Below, piece after piece: positions 55,243-63,465 of a stretch of DNA of 64,000 nt (within the stretch, counting starts at the first letter, position 1; every line of letters begins with the position of its first letter). A model generated the notes under the pieces. The model had not been told where the DNA came from. It did no database searches and saw only the letters and a program-made list of their open reading frames with translations. The DNA comes from Burkholderiales bacterium (lineage in GTDB: Bacteria; Pseudomonadota; Gammaproteobacteria; Burkholderiales; SG8-39). Both the position numbers and the translations under genes were made by a program. Location of the stretch: contig JAOSJV010000001.1 in the NCBI GenBank assembly GCA_027493935.1, forward strand, positions 1 through 64,000, written 5' to 3'.

Positions 55243-55344
55243 ATTTATTTAATTGTCCCTATTCATAATAGGAAGGGAAGTAGTAATTGTTTTTTGAGGG
55301 TTAACAATGTTGGAGCACATGAAAATGATCTGACGGGAAAAAGA

Positions 55345-56106
55345 TTAAAAATCCTTTTCTGGACTGCTTGCATTTGCGTAAAGTTTTTTAGGGATACGGC
55401 CGGCAAGATAGGCAAAACGACCCGCTTCGCAGGCCAATTTCATGGCTATTGCCATCTTCACAGGATCTTTTGCATGGGCAATGCCTGTATTCAACAGCAC
55501 GCCTTCACAGCCAAGCTCCATCGCCATTGCAACATCTGATGCAGTACCAACACCTGCGTCAACAATGATGGGGATTTTGGCGGATTCAAGAATAATCCTT
55601 ATATTGTTTCTGTTAAGGATGCCCTGTCCTGACCCAATAGGAGAACCTGCAGGCATAACGCAGGTAGCTCCGGCATCTTCCAGTTTTTTCGCAACAATAG
55701 GATCGTCAGAAGTGTATACCAGTACGGTAAAACCTTCATTGACCAATACCTTTGTTGCTTTCAGTGTATCTATAGGATCAGGCAAAAGCGTTCTCTCGTC
55801 GCCGAGAACTTCCAGCTTAATCATGTCGGATAGCCCTGTTTCACGGGCAAGGTGTGCAACCCTGATTGCTTCATCGGCAGAATAACATCCTGCCGTGTTG
55901 GGCAAAATTGTGTATTTATTTGTATCAATGTAATCAAACAGGGATTCCGATTCGTTGATTTTTGCTCTTCTGACAGCAACTGTAATCACTTCAGCGCCGC
56001 TAGCCTCTAAAGCCTTTGCCATTATATCAAGAGTGGGGTATTTCCCAGTGCCAACGAAAAGCCTGGATGTAAATTTACGACTGCCGATCGTTAACCTTTT
56101 ATCCAT
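55345..56106 (-). CDS. thiG: Thiazole synthase
   Basis: ThiG builds the thiazole moiety of thiamine from DXP, a glycine-derived imine and ThiS thiocarboxylate. Motifs: [47 protein letters not shown] (Schiff-base lysine region nearby), [27 protein letters not shown] and [20 protein letters not shown]. Length 253 is standard. thiS lies immediately upstream on the same strand, so the two form a thi operon. Confidence 0.94.
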   Translation of the reverse strand: MDKRLTIGSRKFTSRLFVGTGKYPTLDIMAKALEASGAEVITVAVRRAKINESESLFDYIDTNKYTILPNTAGCYSADEAIRVAHLARETGLSDMIKLEVLGDERTLLPDPIDTLKATKVLVNEGFTVLVYTSDDPIVAKKLEDAGATCVMPAGSPIGSGQGILNRNNIRIILESAKIPIIVDAGVGTASDVAMAMELGCEGVLLNTGIAHAKDPVKMAIAMKLACEAGRFAYLAGRIPKKLYANASSPEKDF

Positions 56107-56125
56107 GTTCCCTCTTTTTTTTGTA

Positions 56126-56362
56126 TTAACCGCCGCCTACAAAAGTAACCACTTCCAGCACATCTGTATCTTTTACTATTCGGGAAGAATGCTCCTTGCG
56201 CGGGATAATTTGTGCATTTAACTCTACCGCAGTGCGATGCTTATCAATAGTATACAACTCCAGCAGTTTTTCGATAGTAGTCCCCGCAGGACATTCTTTT
56301 ATTTCACCGTTTAAGGTAATTCTCATTCTTTCTTCCTGGCCGCAGATGTCTTTTTTATCCAT
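56126..56362 (-). CDS. thiS: Sulfur carrier protein ThiS
   Basis: This small beta-grasp protein ends in FVGGG; ThiS proteins end in Gly-Gly, adenylated and thiocarboxylated for thiazole synthesis, so the final glycine here is one beyond the usual pair or part of it. The core [20 protein letters not shown]...[13 protein letters not shown] is typical. GGAGGAG lies about 8 bases before ATG 56362, giving 78 residues. A shorter start at MRITLNGE (56326) would give the usual 66 residues. thiG begins 20 bp downstream. Confidence 0.88.
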   Translation of the reverse strand: MDKKDICGQEERMRITLNGEIKECPAGTTIEKLLELYTIDKHRTAVELNAQIIPRKEHSSRIVKDTDVLEVVTFVGGG

Positions 56363-56569
56363 CACAAATTCTCCTCCCACCCCGCTATAAAATGGGGAGT
56401 TTCCTATAACACTACAATAAATTCTCAGGCAAAAATGTTAATGTATATAAAAATGAAATGCAAGTGAAAAGAACGGCCTGAAAAGAAGTTTTGCAAAGGG
56501 TTTGACAATAAGTTGCAACTGTTTTAAAATCCGGTTTGTTCATTATTTTAAAAATACCATATATGAAAA

Positions 56570-57568
56570 ATGAAACCTTCCGACACGACCCTACGTAAAG
56601 ACGAAATCGTCAAAATAATCAATCAGCATAAACGTTTCTATATTACCACGCATGTCCGTGCAGATGGAGATGCGCTGGGTTCAGAAATAGCCCTTTTTTA
56701 TGTCCTTAGACAATTGAATAAATCTGTTTACATTGTGAACGAATCTATCGTTCCCAATATTTATAAATGGATCGCCCCTACCTCCGGAATGTATATTTAT
56801 CCGGATATTCCTTCAGAAAAACCAGAAGTAGTTTTCTGTCTGGATTGTCCTACGCTTGCCAGAATTGGAAAGATTGCTGATTTCGTGCCAAAAGACGCCG
56901 CCATAATAAACATCGATCACCACATATCAAATGAGCTTTTTGGTGACATCAACTGGGTGCTTGAAGATATGAGTTCCACAGGAGAAATGATATTATCCCT
57001 TATTAAAGAAATGGATATTACCATTACCCCTGATATTGCCACGGCGATATATATTGCTATTGTGACCGATACCGGAAGATTCACCCATAGCAATACGACT
57101 CCGGCTGTCTTTCTGGCGGTGGCATTTCTTCTGGAGCATGGGGCAAGACATGCGGAAATATCTAAAAATGTTTACAACACAAATTCCTTTCGCTTATTGC
57201 AATTGTACGCGCAAGCGCTTAATACAATAGAACTGCATTTGGATAATAAGGTTGCTACCGTATTCCTTACAAAAGAAATGCTGGAAGAAGCAAAGGTTGA
57301 TCCTATCGATACACACGAATTTGCGGATATCCCTGTTTCAATAGATGGGGTTTCTGTGGGGATATTATTCCGCGATGTGACGTCATCTCATTTTGTCAAA
57401 GTAAGTATGCGGAGCAGAAACGGTTTTAATGTAAACAAGATTGCAATGAAATTTGGCGGAGGGGGGCACAAATACGCTTCAGGCTGTGAAATAGAAGGAA
57501 GCATTAAAGATGCGCAGCGATTAATACTCGGGGAAATTAAAAAAGCTTTACAGGAAGGCTCTTATTAG
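56570..57568 (+). CDS. nrnA: DHH/DHHA1 phosphoesterase, NrnA-like oligoribonuclease
   Basis: NrnA-type enzymes degrade nano-RNA or pAp. DHH motifs: THVRADGDALGSEIALFYVL (I), FCLDCPTLARIG (II), IINIDHHISNELFGDINW (III) and IVTDTGRFTHSNTTP (IV). The DHHA1 tail ends in KFGGGGHKYASGCEIEG. Length 332 is typical. It is divergent from thiS and followed 5 bp later by the uracil-DNA glycosylase gene, suggesting cotranscription. Confidence 0.88.
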   Translation: MKPSDTTLRKDEIVKIINQHKRFYITTHVRADGDALGSEIALFYVLRQLNKSVYIVNESIVPNIYKWIAPTSGMYIYPDIPSEKPEVVFCLDCPTLARIGKIADFVPKDAAIINIDHHISNELFGDINWVLEDMSSTGEMILSLIKEMDITITPDIATAIYIAIVTDTGRFTHSNTTPAVFLAVAFLLEHGARHAEISKNVYNTNSFRLLQLYAQALNTIELHLDNKVATVFLTKEMLEEAKVDPIDTHEFADIPVSIDGVSVGILFRDVTSSHFVKVSMRSRNGFNVNKIAMKFGGGGHKYASGCEIEGSIKDAQRLILGEIKKALQEGSY

Positions 57569-57573
57569 AATCA

Positions 57574-58365
57574 ATGCATTTGCCGGATTTAAAAACCGAA
57601 TTAGCAGGTATCATAAAAGACCTCAAAGCGAGACTGGCATTTGAAGAAACATTCGGGGTAGAGGTAATTTCCCTTAACGCACAAAACAATCGGGTAAGAT
57701 CCACCACAACAATTACACAGAAAAATGATATGCCAAAAACTTCTGCACCCCAAACAGAATCGAACGATAAAAAACCCTTAACGACACGCCCAAAAGAAGG
57801 CAAGGCAAAATTGCTGGAAGAACTCAAAAACGAAACGCTGGTTTGTCACAAATGTCCTCTCGGCGAAACGAGGACAAATCTGGTGTTTGGCGCAGGAAAC
57901 CCCATGGCCAGTCTCATGTTTGTTGGCGAGGCGCCAGGGCGTGATGAAGATCTTCAGGGAGAACCATTTGTTGGCAGGGCAGGCCAGCTCCTTACAAAAA
58001 TAATAGAAGCAATCGATATGAAACGCAGTGATGTTTATATTGCAAATATATTGAAATGCCGGCCTCCGGGTAATCGCAACCCGCTTACTGATGAAATTGC
58101 CCTGTGTATCCCCGTGCTTACGAAACAAATTGATATAATAAAACCTAAAGTATTGTGTGCCATGGGTACTTTTGCTGCCCAGACGTTACTTAACACAAAA
58201 GAACCTATCGGTTTCCTTCGCGGTAAATTCCATGATTATAAAGGCATTCCCACCATGGCTACTTTTCACCCGGCATATCTCCTGAGAAATCCTGGCGAAA
58301 AAGCAAAGGTTTGGGAAGATATGAAAAAGATTCGGGATCTTTTAAAAGAATTGAATAATAAGTAA
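57574..58365 (+). CDS. Uracil-DNA glycosylase, family 4 (iron-sulfur type)
   Basis: Removes uracil from DNA. The core starts near residue 75: CHKCPLGETRTNLVFGAGNP, GEAPGRDEDLQGEPFVGRAG (active site), IANILKCRPPGNRNP and TFHPAYLLRNP. Cysteines in CHKC and LKC are three of the four [4Fe-4S] ligands. The first 75 residues form a low-complexity extension common in this SPO1-like subtype. Start ATG 57574 is 5 bp after nrnA. Confidence 0.88.
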   Translation: MHLPDLKTELAGIIKDLKARLAFEETFGVEVISLNAQNNRVRSTTTITQKNDMPKTSAPQTESNDKKPLTTRPKEGKAKLLEELKNETLVCHKCPLGETRTNLVFGAGNPMASLMFVGEAPGRDEDLQGEPFVGRAGQLLTKIIEAIDMKRSDVYIANILKCRPPGNRNPLTDEIALCIPVLTKQIDIIKPKVLCAMGTFAAQTLLNTKEPIGFLRGKFHDYKGIPTMATFHPAYLLRNPGEKAKVWEDMKKIRDLLKELNNK

Positions 58366-58667
58366 GTCGATAATGAGATAAAACAAAATACCGTTTTATT
58401 GTCCCACAAAATCGTGAAAAACATCTTCCAACTCTGTAATAGTTCACCACAGAGGGCGCCGGGAACGCTGATAAAACAAATAAAATGGTGGAAATTAGCA
58501 TAATTTTCTGTTTTTATCCTCTAATAAATAACCTCTGTGATCATTCGACTGAAGAAAAGAGGAAAAGAAAGAGTCGCACCTTGATTAGTGATTAGTATGT
58601 ATGGTATTCATCATTACTGCCAGATAATCACAGATCAAGGTGTGACTTCATGCCTGCTTTATAAATG
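58366..58667. repeat. Gap with an 14-bp inverted repeat pair
   Basis: AGTCGCACCTTGAT (58572-58585) and ATCAAGGTGTGACT (58634-58647) match at 13 of 14 positions around a 48-base loop. No gene is present. Confidence 0.5.
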
Positions 58668-58708
58668 AAACAAGCCGCAGGGACATTGTTTGTCCCTGCG
58701 GCTTGTTT
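58668..58708. terminator. Strong bidirectional hairpin
   Basis: Perfect 18-bp stem (58668-58685 / 58691-58708, core GCCGCAGGGACA) with a 5-base loop, flanked by A and T runs. It can end transcription of the glycosylase operon on the plus strand and of the coiled-coil gene on the minus strand. Confidence 0.75.
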
Positions 58709-58750
58709 GTGGTATTTGATTCTTTGTCGAGGCTTTTGCGCGGTCGTCTG

Positions 58751-59152
58751 CTACCCTTGGTGTTTTTGGCTTACCAGTAATTGTATTATAGTGTCTATCC
58801 TTTGGTTAAGCTGCCCTATATCGTTTCTCAGACTTCCTATTTCGCCTCTCAGACTTCCGATCTCACCTCTCAGACTTTCTGTCTCGCCCTTGATCTCGCC
58901 TCTCAGACTTCCGATCTCACCTCTCAGACTTTCTGTCTCGCCCTTGATTTCGTTTCGCAACTGCCCCATTTCACTTCTTATGCTGCTTATATCGGTATCT
59001 ATCTTTTGGACAAGATACCTGAAATCATCTTCCTGTCTCTTTCGTACTTCCTCTATTTTTGCCAGTATCTCTACTGTCCGCTCGTCAACTACCTGGTATA
59101 TTAACTCTAGTGTTACTTTTTTTATAGCTGATGCGAAGAATCCCTTCACCAT
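58751..59152 (-). CDS. Coiled-coil protein with tandem GETESLRGEIGSLRGEI repeats
   Basis: MVKGFFASAIKKVTLELIYQ starts the 133-residue protein; AGGAGGG lies 8 bases upstream, so this start (59152) is chosen over 59233. From about residue 60 it is pure heptad coiled coil, with repeated blocks LRGEIKGETES and LRGEIGSLRGEI encoded by near-identical DNA (58840-58960). The end LNQRIDTIIQLLVSQ is amphipathic. The family is DUF1640-like by pattern. Repeat number may vary between strains. A small lipoprotein gene lies upstream on the same strand. Confidence 0.7.
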   Translation of the reverse strand: MVKGFFASAIKKVTLELIYQVVDERTVEILAKIEEVRKRQEDDFRYLVQKIDTDISSIRSEMGQLRNEIKGETESLRGEIGSLRGEIKGETESLRGEIGSLRGEIGSLRNDIGQLNQRIDTIIQLLVSQKHQG

Positions 59153-59236
59153 AGGAATAACCCTCCTGTGAGAACAAAGTATTATGTGTTTTACAATCCT
59201 GCACATGTTAACAATCCCGAGGGAAATATACAATAA

Positions 59237-59512
59237 TTATTCCCTATACGCCGTTCCGGTTCCAGCCAGACGCTCCATTAGCTCTCTGAATTGCCGCCCA
59301 AGCTCTATGAGCTCAGGGACAACCTCTTTTTCGAGGTTTCGGATTATATCAGAGGCGGACTTAACCGCCTCTCTTATGTCCTCGGTGTTGAAGTCTTTAT
59401 GTACCTCTTTGATTTCAACATCTTGTTCGTGGGTAACAGGCAATGCCTGGCACGAAAGTGATGTTGCCGCTATTATTACCCCTATAATAGCGAATAATAA
59501 CCAGTATTTTAT
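59237..59512 (-). CDS. Small lipoprotein with apparent ATA start
   Basis: From ATA 59512 the frame reads MKYWLLFAIIGVIIAATSLS, then C-QALPVTHEQDVEIKE, a classic lipoprotein signal (lipobox TSLSC). GGGGAG lies 5-6 bases before the ATA. No ATG, GTG or TTG is available before the signal peptide; the first usual start (TTG 59443) would destroy it. The mature part NTEDIREAVKSASDIIRNLE is helical. It precedes the coiled-coil gene and may act with it at the envelope. Confidence 0.6.
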   Translation of the reverse strand: MKYWLLFAIIGVIIAATSLSCQALPVTHEQDVEIKEVHKDFNTEDIREAVKSASDIIRNLEKEVVPELIELGRQFRELMERLAGTGTAYRE

Positions 59513-59819
59513 TTGATACTCCCCATGTCTGAAGACAGAGGAATTATAGGGACACTTCCCTTATTTCCCCACCAGATCAAGCAGAAAATATGGGATGTAT
59601 CTCTGATTTTCCCGTTTTGTTAGGTCCGCCAATGATAATACTTTCTAACATTACTCTTTTAGTTTTTTCAATTTTTTGTATCTAACAAATTATTCCTTAA
59701 ATTATACCGTTAAACGCAGTAATAAATTACAGATGTTGCAAGAAATATTGGAAGTGTCCCCTAATTCCAAAGAAGCTGTGTTTGTTTGCATTTCCATGAA
59801 TTTGAGTACTCTCGTAAAT
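59513..59819. other. Gene-free stretch
   Basis: No gene, promoter or repeat is clear between the small lipoprotein gene and the palindromic element. Confidence 0.3.
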
Positions 59820-59920
59820 ATACCTTGCTGGTTTACAAAATGTGAAATGTAGAGCGAAGAGACTCTTCGCTCTACAACTACAGTCTTTGAGAAATCACAA
59901 TTTGTGAACCCGTAAGGTAT
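59820..59920. repeat. 101-bp palindromic element
   Basis: Outer arms of 26 bp (59820-59845 / 59895-59920, start ATACCTT) match at 22 positions. Inside, GTAGAGCGAAGAG and CTCTTCGCTCTAC form a near-perfect stem around 59849-59875. It looks like a small mobile palindromic repeat. Confidence 0.6.
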
Positions 59921-60035
59921 ATCAAAAACGTTTTTGGGAGGAAGCTAAGAGGTCTTCCATTAGAATATTCTTACCCGCTTATTTGACTCCTTTTGCATTT
60001 GTAAGTGATTATAATGCAGCGAAACAACATTCTAA

Positions 60036-61118
60036 TCAATTGTTTTCATGAAACCGATACAACTCATTGGTCAACAGATGCGGTTTTTTTAAATATTTAT
60101 GTATGGCATTTTTATTATTGTACCGATAAATAATTTTTATGAGCGGTAAATAGTACTTACCAAAGGTGGTGAAATAAAGCCTGTTGAGCCAACGCAGGTA
60201 TTTCTCCCAATTTATTCCGTTCCTCCGGAATGTAAGGCGGATAACGTCATTCATATCCATGTCAAAAAAGTTTTTTGGCGGTCTTGGCGGCACGCCTTCG
60301 ATCGGATAATATTCCTGAAGAAAAGGAATCAGCCTGAGTTTTCTCATAAGGACAAACCGTTCATAGTCTTCACTCAGGCGTGTATCAAAACCATACATTG
60401 CAATTACCGTAACCCTGTCTTCTCCAAAACTTTTTAAAATATCTTTCCTGTCTAAAAAATGTTTGACAGCCTTAACACTATTGCAGCTAAAGTAAAACAT
60501 GGGTTTTGTAAATTTAGAGTTTCGTGAATCGATCTTATACAGAAGTTGAGCAATATGTTCATCTACATATTGTATATCAAGAGATTGGCTGAAATTAACG
60601 GCATATTTTTTGTTGATTATTTCGTAGAGTATATCTTCAGAGCGTGGATATGTTAGCAGGTTATCGTCAAGCAGCATTATATTCCGTTGCCCGGAGGGAA
60701 CGAAGTCTTCGAACGAAGACGTCTTTTTGATTTTCCCTTCTTTTTTTGGAACGAGACAAAACGCACACCTTTTACTGCAACCCCTTGTTAAAAAACCAAT
60801 CGCATATGCCGTATGATTGTACAATTTGTAATCGGGAAAGCAGGATTCAATTTGCGGTGGCAAACGCGTATTGAGACATATTCCGGAACCGCCAATATCT
60901 ATGTTATTGTGGTATATCTTTTTCAGAGTAGCAACTTTTTCATGTGAGGATTTGATGGAAAAGACCGTGCTGGCGTAATATCTGTCGGCCTTACTAAATC
61001 CAATATCTCCGGATAAAGCAACGCGATACCCTTGCTTTTTATAGAAGGCGCTGATCTTCATGAGCGCAAGGTTGGGTATGGTACTGTCTATATCGTAAAG
61101 GACAATGCTGTTTTTCAA
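60036..61118 (-). CDS. Radical SAM protein with B12-binding-like N-terminus
   Basis: The cluster motif is RGCSKRCAFCLVPKKEG (about 112-128), a C-x3-C-x2-C radical SAM site. Before it, VLYDIDSTIPNLALMKISAF and ALSGDIGFSKADRYYAS resemble the cobalamin-binding-like domain of B12-radical SAM enzymes, lacking an obvious DxHxxG. LLDDNLLTYP is the usual post-cluster D-x-N element. Length 360 is on the short side. The reaction is unknown. Confidence 0.75.
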   Translation of the reverse strand: MKNSIVLYDIDSTIPNLALMKISAFYKKQGYRVALSGDIGFSKADRYYASTVFSIKSSHEKVATLKKIYHNNIDIGGSGICLNTRLPPQIESCFPDYKLYNHTAYAIGFLTRGCSKRCAFCLVPKKEGKIKKTSSFEDFVPSGQRNIMLLDDNLLTYPRSEDILYEIINKKYAVNFSQSLDIQYVDEHIAQLLYKIDSRNSKFTKPMFYFSCNSVKAVKHFLDRKDILKSFGEDRVTVIAMYGFDTRLSEDYERFVLMRKLRLIPFLQEYYPIEGVPPRPPKNFFDMDMNDVIRLTFRRNGINWEKYLRWLNRLYFTTFGKYYLPLIKIIYRYNNKNAIHKYLKKPHLLTNELYRFHENN

Positions 61119-61208
61119 TCTACCTATGACCTGATTCGTTCAATTTAGCCAATACGTTTATGGTTACATCAAGCATAACAGCATTCCCTTATGCATAATA
61201 ACATTGTC

Positions 61209-62261
61209 TTAGTTGTACTTCTGCCTCATTGCTGCAGAAATTTCACCCGTTAATTTCATTACCTTTTCAGCCTCTTCTATCGTTAATGTTCCGGCGCCGC
61301 AGCTTGGCGTCACCATTGACCGCTCTTTAATCAACGTTTTCGATAATCCCTTATTGACGAGAAATTGAATCCCTTCCTCCAATCTTTTTACCAGATCATC
61401 CAATGATACGTCCGCTATCTTTGCTGACGTAGGAACAATTCCCCATGCCAGATAACCGCCTCTTTCCATAAATGCAATTATTTCACGCCAATACATCAGG
61501 TACTTATCCATAAACTCATACGCATCAAAACTTACAATATCAACATTCGATTCCATAAGCATTGCCCAGTCGGTATTGCCGCAGCAATGAGAGCCTGTTA
61601 AGCCGCCGCGAGATTGAATACCTTCATATACCTCATTTAGAGCGCCAATGACTCTCTCCCGGCTGATATTCATAAATGAAGATCCGAAGCTGGTTAAATA
61701 CGGTTCATCAACAAACATTAACACCGGAAGTTTATATCGGGCTAATTTAGTAAATTGCCAGTATGCCTTCATTGACAACAATTTAACAATCACATCAAAG
61801 AATTCGTCGCTATAAAGCGCCAAAATGCCGGAAGCAAGTTTCAGAGAACCTGCCAAGGTAACAGGACCTACAACCTGCCCTTTTACAGCACGAAGAGACG
61901 CCGGAAGCGATTGGTCAAGACGCTCCAGCATAGCATAAAATCCCACAGAACACGCCCTGTTTATTTGAAACAAATCAGGATCGTTTTTTAAATACGCCTC
62001 ATAGAATTTTTCCAACCCGGATGCCGTATCGTTCGTGTCATCAATACTTACCGTCTTTTTTTCTGCATCTATTTTAATGCACGGAAGCCCTTCTGTATAT
62101 TGAATACACATATCTTCCCTGCGGTCATATTTGGGCAACTGGACCCAGCATGGAATTTCACGGAGCGTTTCAAACATAAGGTTGGTGGCGCATTCAATAT
62201 CAACATGGGGAAGACTTCCAATTGCGGTTGCCGCAAAGTTGGCGTTAAAGGTATTTGGCAT
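61209..62261 (-). CDS. Core-MetE-like zinc methyltransferase
   Basis: The protein resembles the C-terminal catalytic half of MetE: IGSLPHVDIECATNLMFETL, VKGQVVGPVTLAGSLKLA, VLMFVDEPYLTSFGS, zinc ligands in GSHCCGNTDWAML (about 226) and TPSCGAGTLTIEEAEKV (about 318). At 350 residues it lacks the N-terminal MetE half, as in the core methionine synthases of anaerobes that take methyl groups from a corrinoid protein. A uroporphyrinogen-decarboxylase-like corrinoid methyltransferase is the alternative. Confidence 0.75.
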   Translation of the reverse strand: MPNTFNANFAATAIGSLPHVDIECATNLMFETLREIPCWVQLPKYDRREDMCIQYTEGLPCIKIDAEKKTVSIDDTNDTASGLEKFYEAYLKNDPDLFQINRACSVGFYAMLERLDQSLPASLRAVKGQVVGPVTLAGSLKLASGILALYSDEFFDVIVKLLSMKAYWQFTKLARYKLPVLMFVDEPYLTSFGSSFMNISRERVIGALNEVYEGIQSRGGLTGSHCCGNTDWAMLMESNVDIVSFDAYEFMDKYLMYWREIIAFMERGGYLAWGIVPTSAKIADVSLDDLVKRLEEGIQFLVNKGLSKTLIKERSMVTPSCGAGTLTIEEAEKVMKLTGEISAAMRQKYN

Positions 62262-62832
62262 CGTTTTTAATCCCTCTTTCTACAAAATAAGGTAAAAATA
62301 GTTAGTCTAACCTGACATGGCCAGAACAGATAGGTAGGGTGAGCGGCATGGACAAGCAGAGTTTATCCATGCCGCCCACCCTTGCAATGAATTTTATTTA
62401 AAATGTGCAAATCCTTAGCATTCATCCATCTTTCGAAAACCTCAATTGTTGTAACAATTTAGTTCTTTGAAAAAGTAGGGGCGAAGCATTTGCCCGTTTG
62501 GGTATGAATGCATTTATGACAATTTACAGCAAATGCTTCGCCCCTACGCTATGCGGCAAACATCGATATTATTAGAGTTTTTCAAAAAACTAAATTATTA
62601 CTATCTATTTGACTATAAATATTTTGCCCAAAAATGCAAAGAAATTACTTTTAAGGTACTGACTCTTAAATTCCATTAAATTGCGGTGAGAAAACTACGC
62701 TATTGAAACCATGGGAAGAAGTATGCCAACTGTTTTTAGGGCAGGGTGTTTCTCTTTATGCCTTAATTTGTCCTTGACTTTTATTCCTAAAACGTTTAGT
62801 TTTTAAAAAAAAATTTAAAGAGGAAAAAAATA
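62262..62832. repeat. Intergenic region with two palindromes upstream of rnfE
   Basis: First palindrome: GGGTGAGCGGCATGGA / TCCATGCCGCCCACCC (62337-62352 / 62366-62381, one mismatch), which may be a terminator or mobile repeat. Second: a perfect 19-bp pair GTAGGGGCGAAGCATTTGC at 62475-62493 and its complement at 62529-62547. The rest is A/T rich and may hold the rnf promoter (weak TTGACT at 62772). Confidence 0.6.
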
Positions 62833-63465
62833 TTGGCACAAAGTAATTGGCAGGAATTCTCAAAAGGTCTTTTTAAGTATAACGCATTGTTTGTGTTGGT
62901 GTTAGGTATTTGTCCCAGCCTGGCAGTAACAACTTCATTAAAGAATGGTGTATCAATGGGGGGCGCTGCGACCTTTGTTCTTGTGTCTTCCAATTTTATC
63001 ATCTCTCTCATCCGTCCGTATGTTCCCCGCGAGATTAGAATCCCTTGCTTTATTGTTGTTATTGCTTCGTTTGTAACGATTGTTGAATTAATGATGAAGG
63101 CGTATTTGCCAACAGAGATAAACGCCTCGTTGGGAATATTTATTCCTCTTATCGTAGTCAATTGCATTATTTTGTATCGTGCGGAGGCCTTTGCTTATAA
63201 AAATAAACCATTTGTTTCCATATTAGATGGTTTGGGTATCGGTTTGGGATGGACTTTATCCCTCTGCCTTGTTTCCGGTGTGCGTGAAATGCTTGGAGCG
63301 GGCACTCTTTTTGGATTAAAACTGTCCGAGCGCTATGAGCCTGCTTCTATAATGATTATGGCGCCGGGCGCGTTTATTATTACAGGTCTTCTCATGGGTT
63401 TATTCAACTGGAGAAAGCAACTAAAGAGTGAAAAGTCGATGAAGGCTTATCAGAAAAATGATTAA
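62833..63465 (+). CDS. rnfE: Rnf complex membrane subunit RnfE
   Basis: Rnf couples ferredoxin:NAD+ oxidoreduction to ion transport. RnfE features: NALFVLVLGICPSLAVTTSL, the family-typical SLAVT motif, PTEINASLGIFIPLIVVNC (ion path helix), and GLGIGLGWTLSLCLVSGVRE. Six membrane helices are visible in 210 residues. The start is TTG 62833 after GAGG. It overlaps rnfA by 8 bp. The usual rnfC, D, G genes are not upstream. Confidence 0.92.
   Translation: MAQSNWQEFSKGLFKYNALFVLVLGICPSLAVTTSLKNGVSMGGAATFVLVSSNFIISLIRPYVPREIRIPCFIVVIASFVTIVELMMKAYLPTEINASLGIFIPLIVVNCIILYRAEAFAYKNKPFVSILDGLGIGLGWTLSLCLVSGVREMLGAGTLFGLKLSERYEPASIMIMAPGAFIITGLLMGLFNWRKQLKSEKSMKAYQKND

Noticed and set aside
58840-58960. 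Possible CRISPR-like array from regularly spaced CTCTCAGACTTCC units
   Set aside because: Units are coding heptad repeats of a coiled-coil protein without unique spacers.
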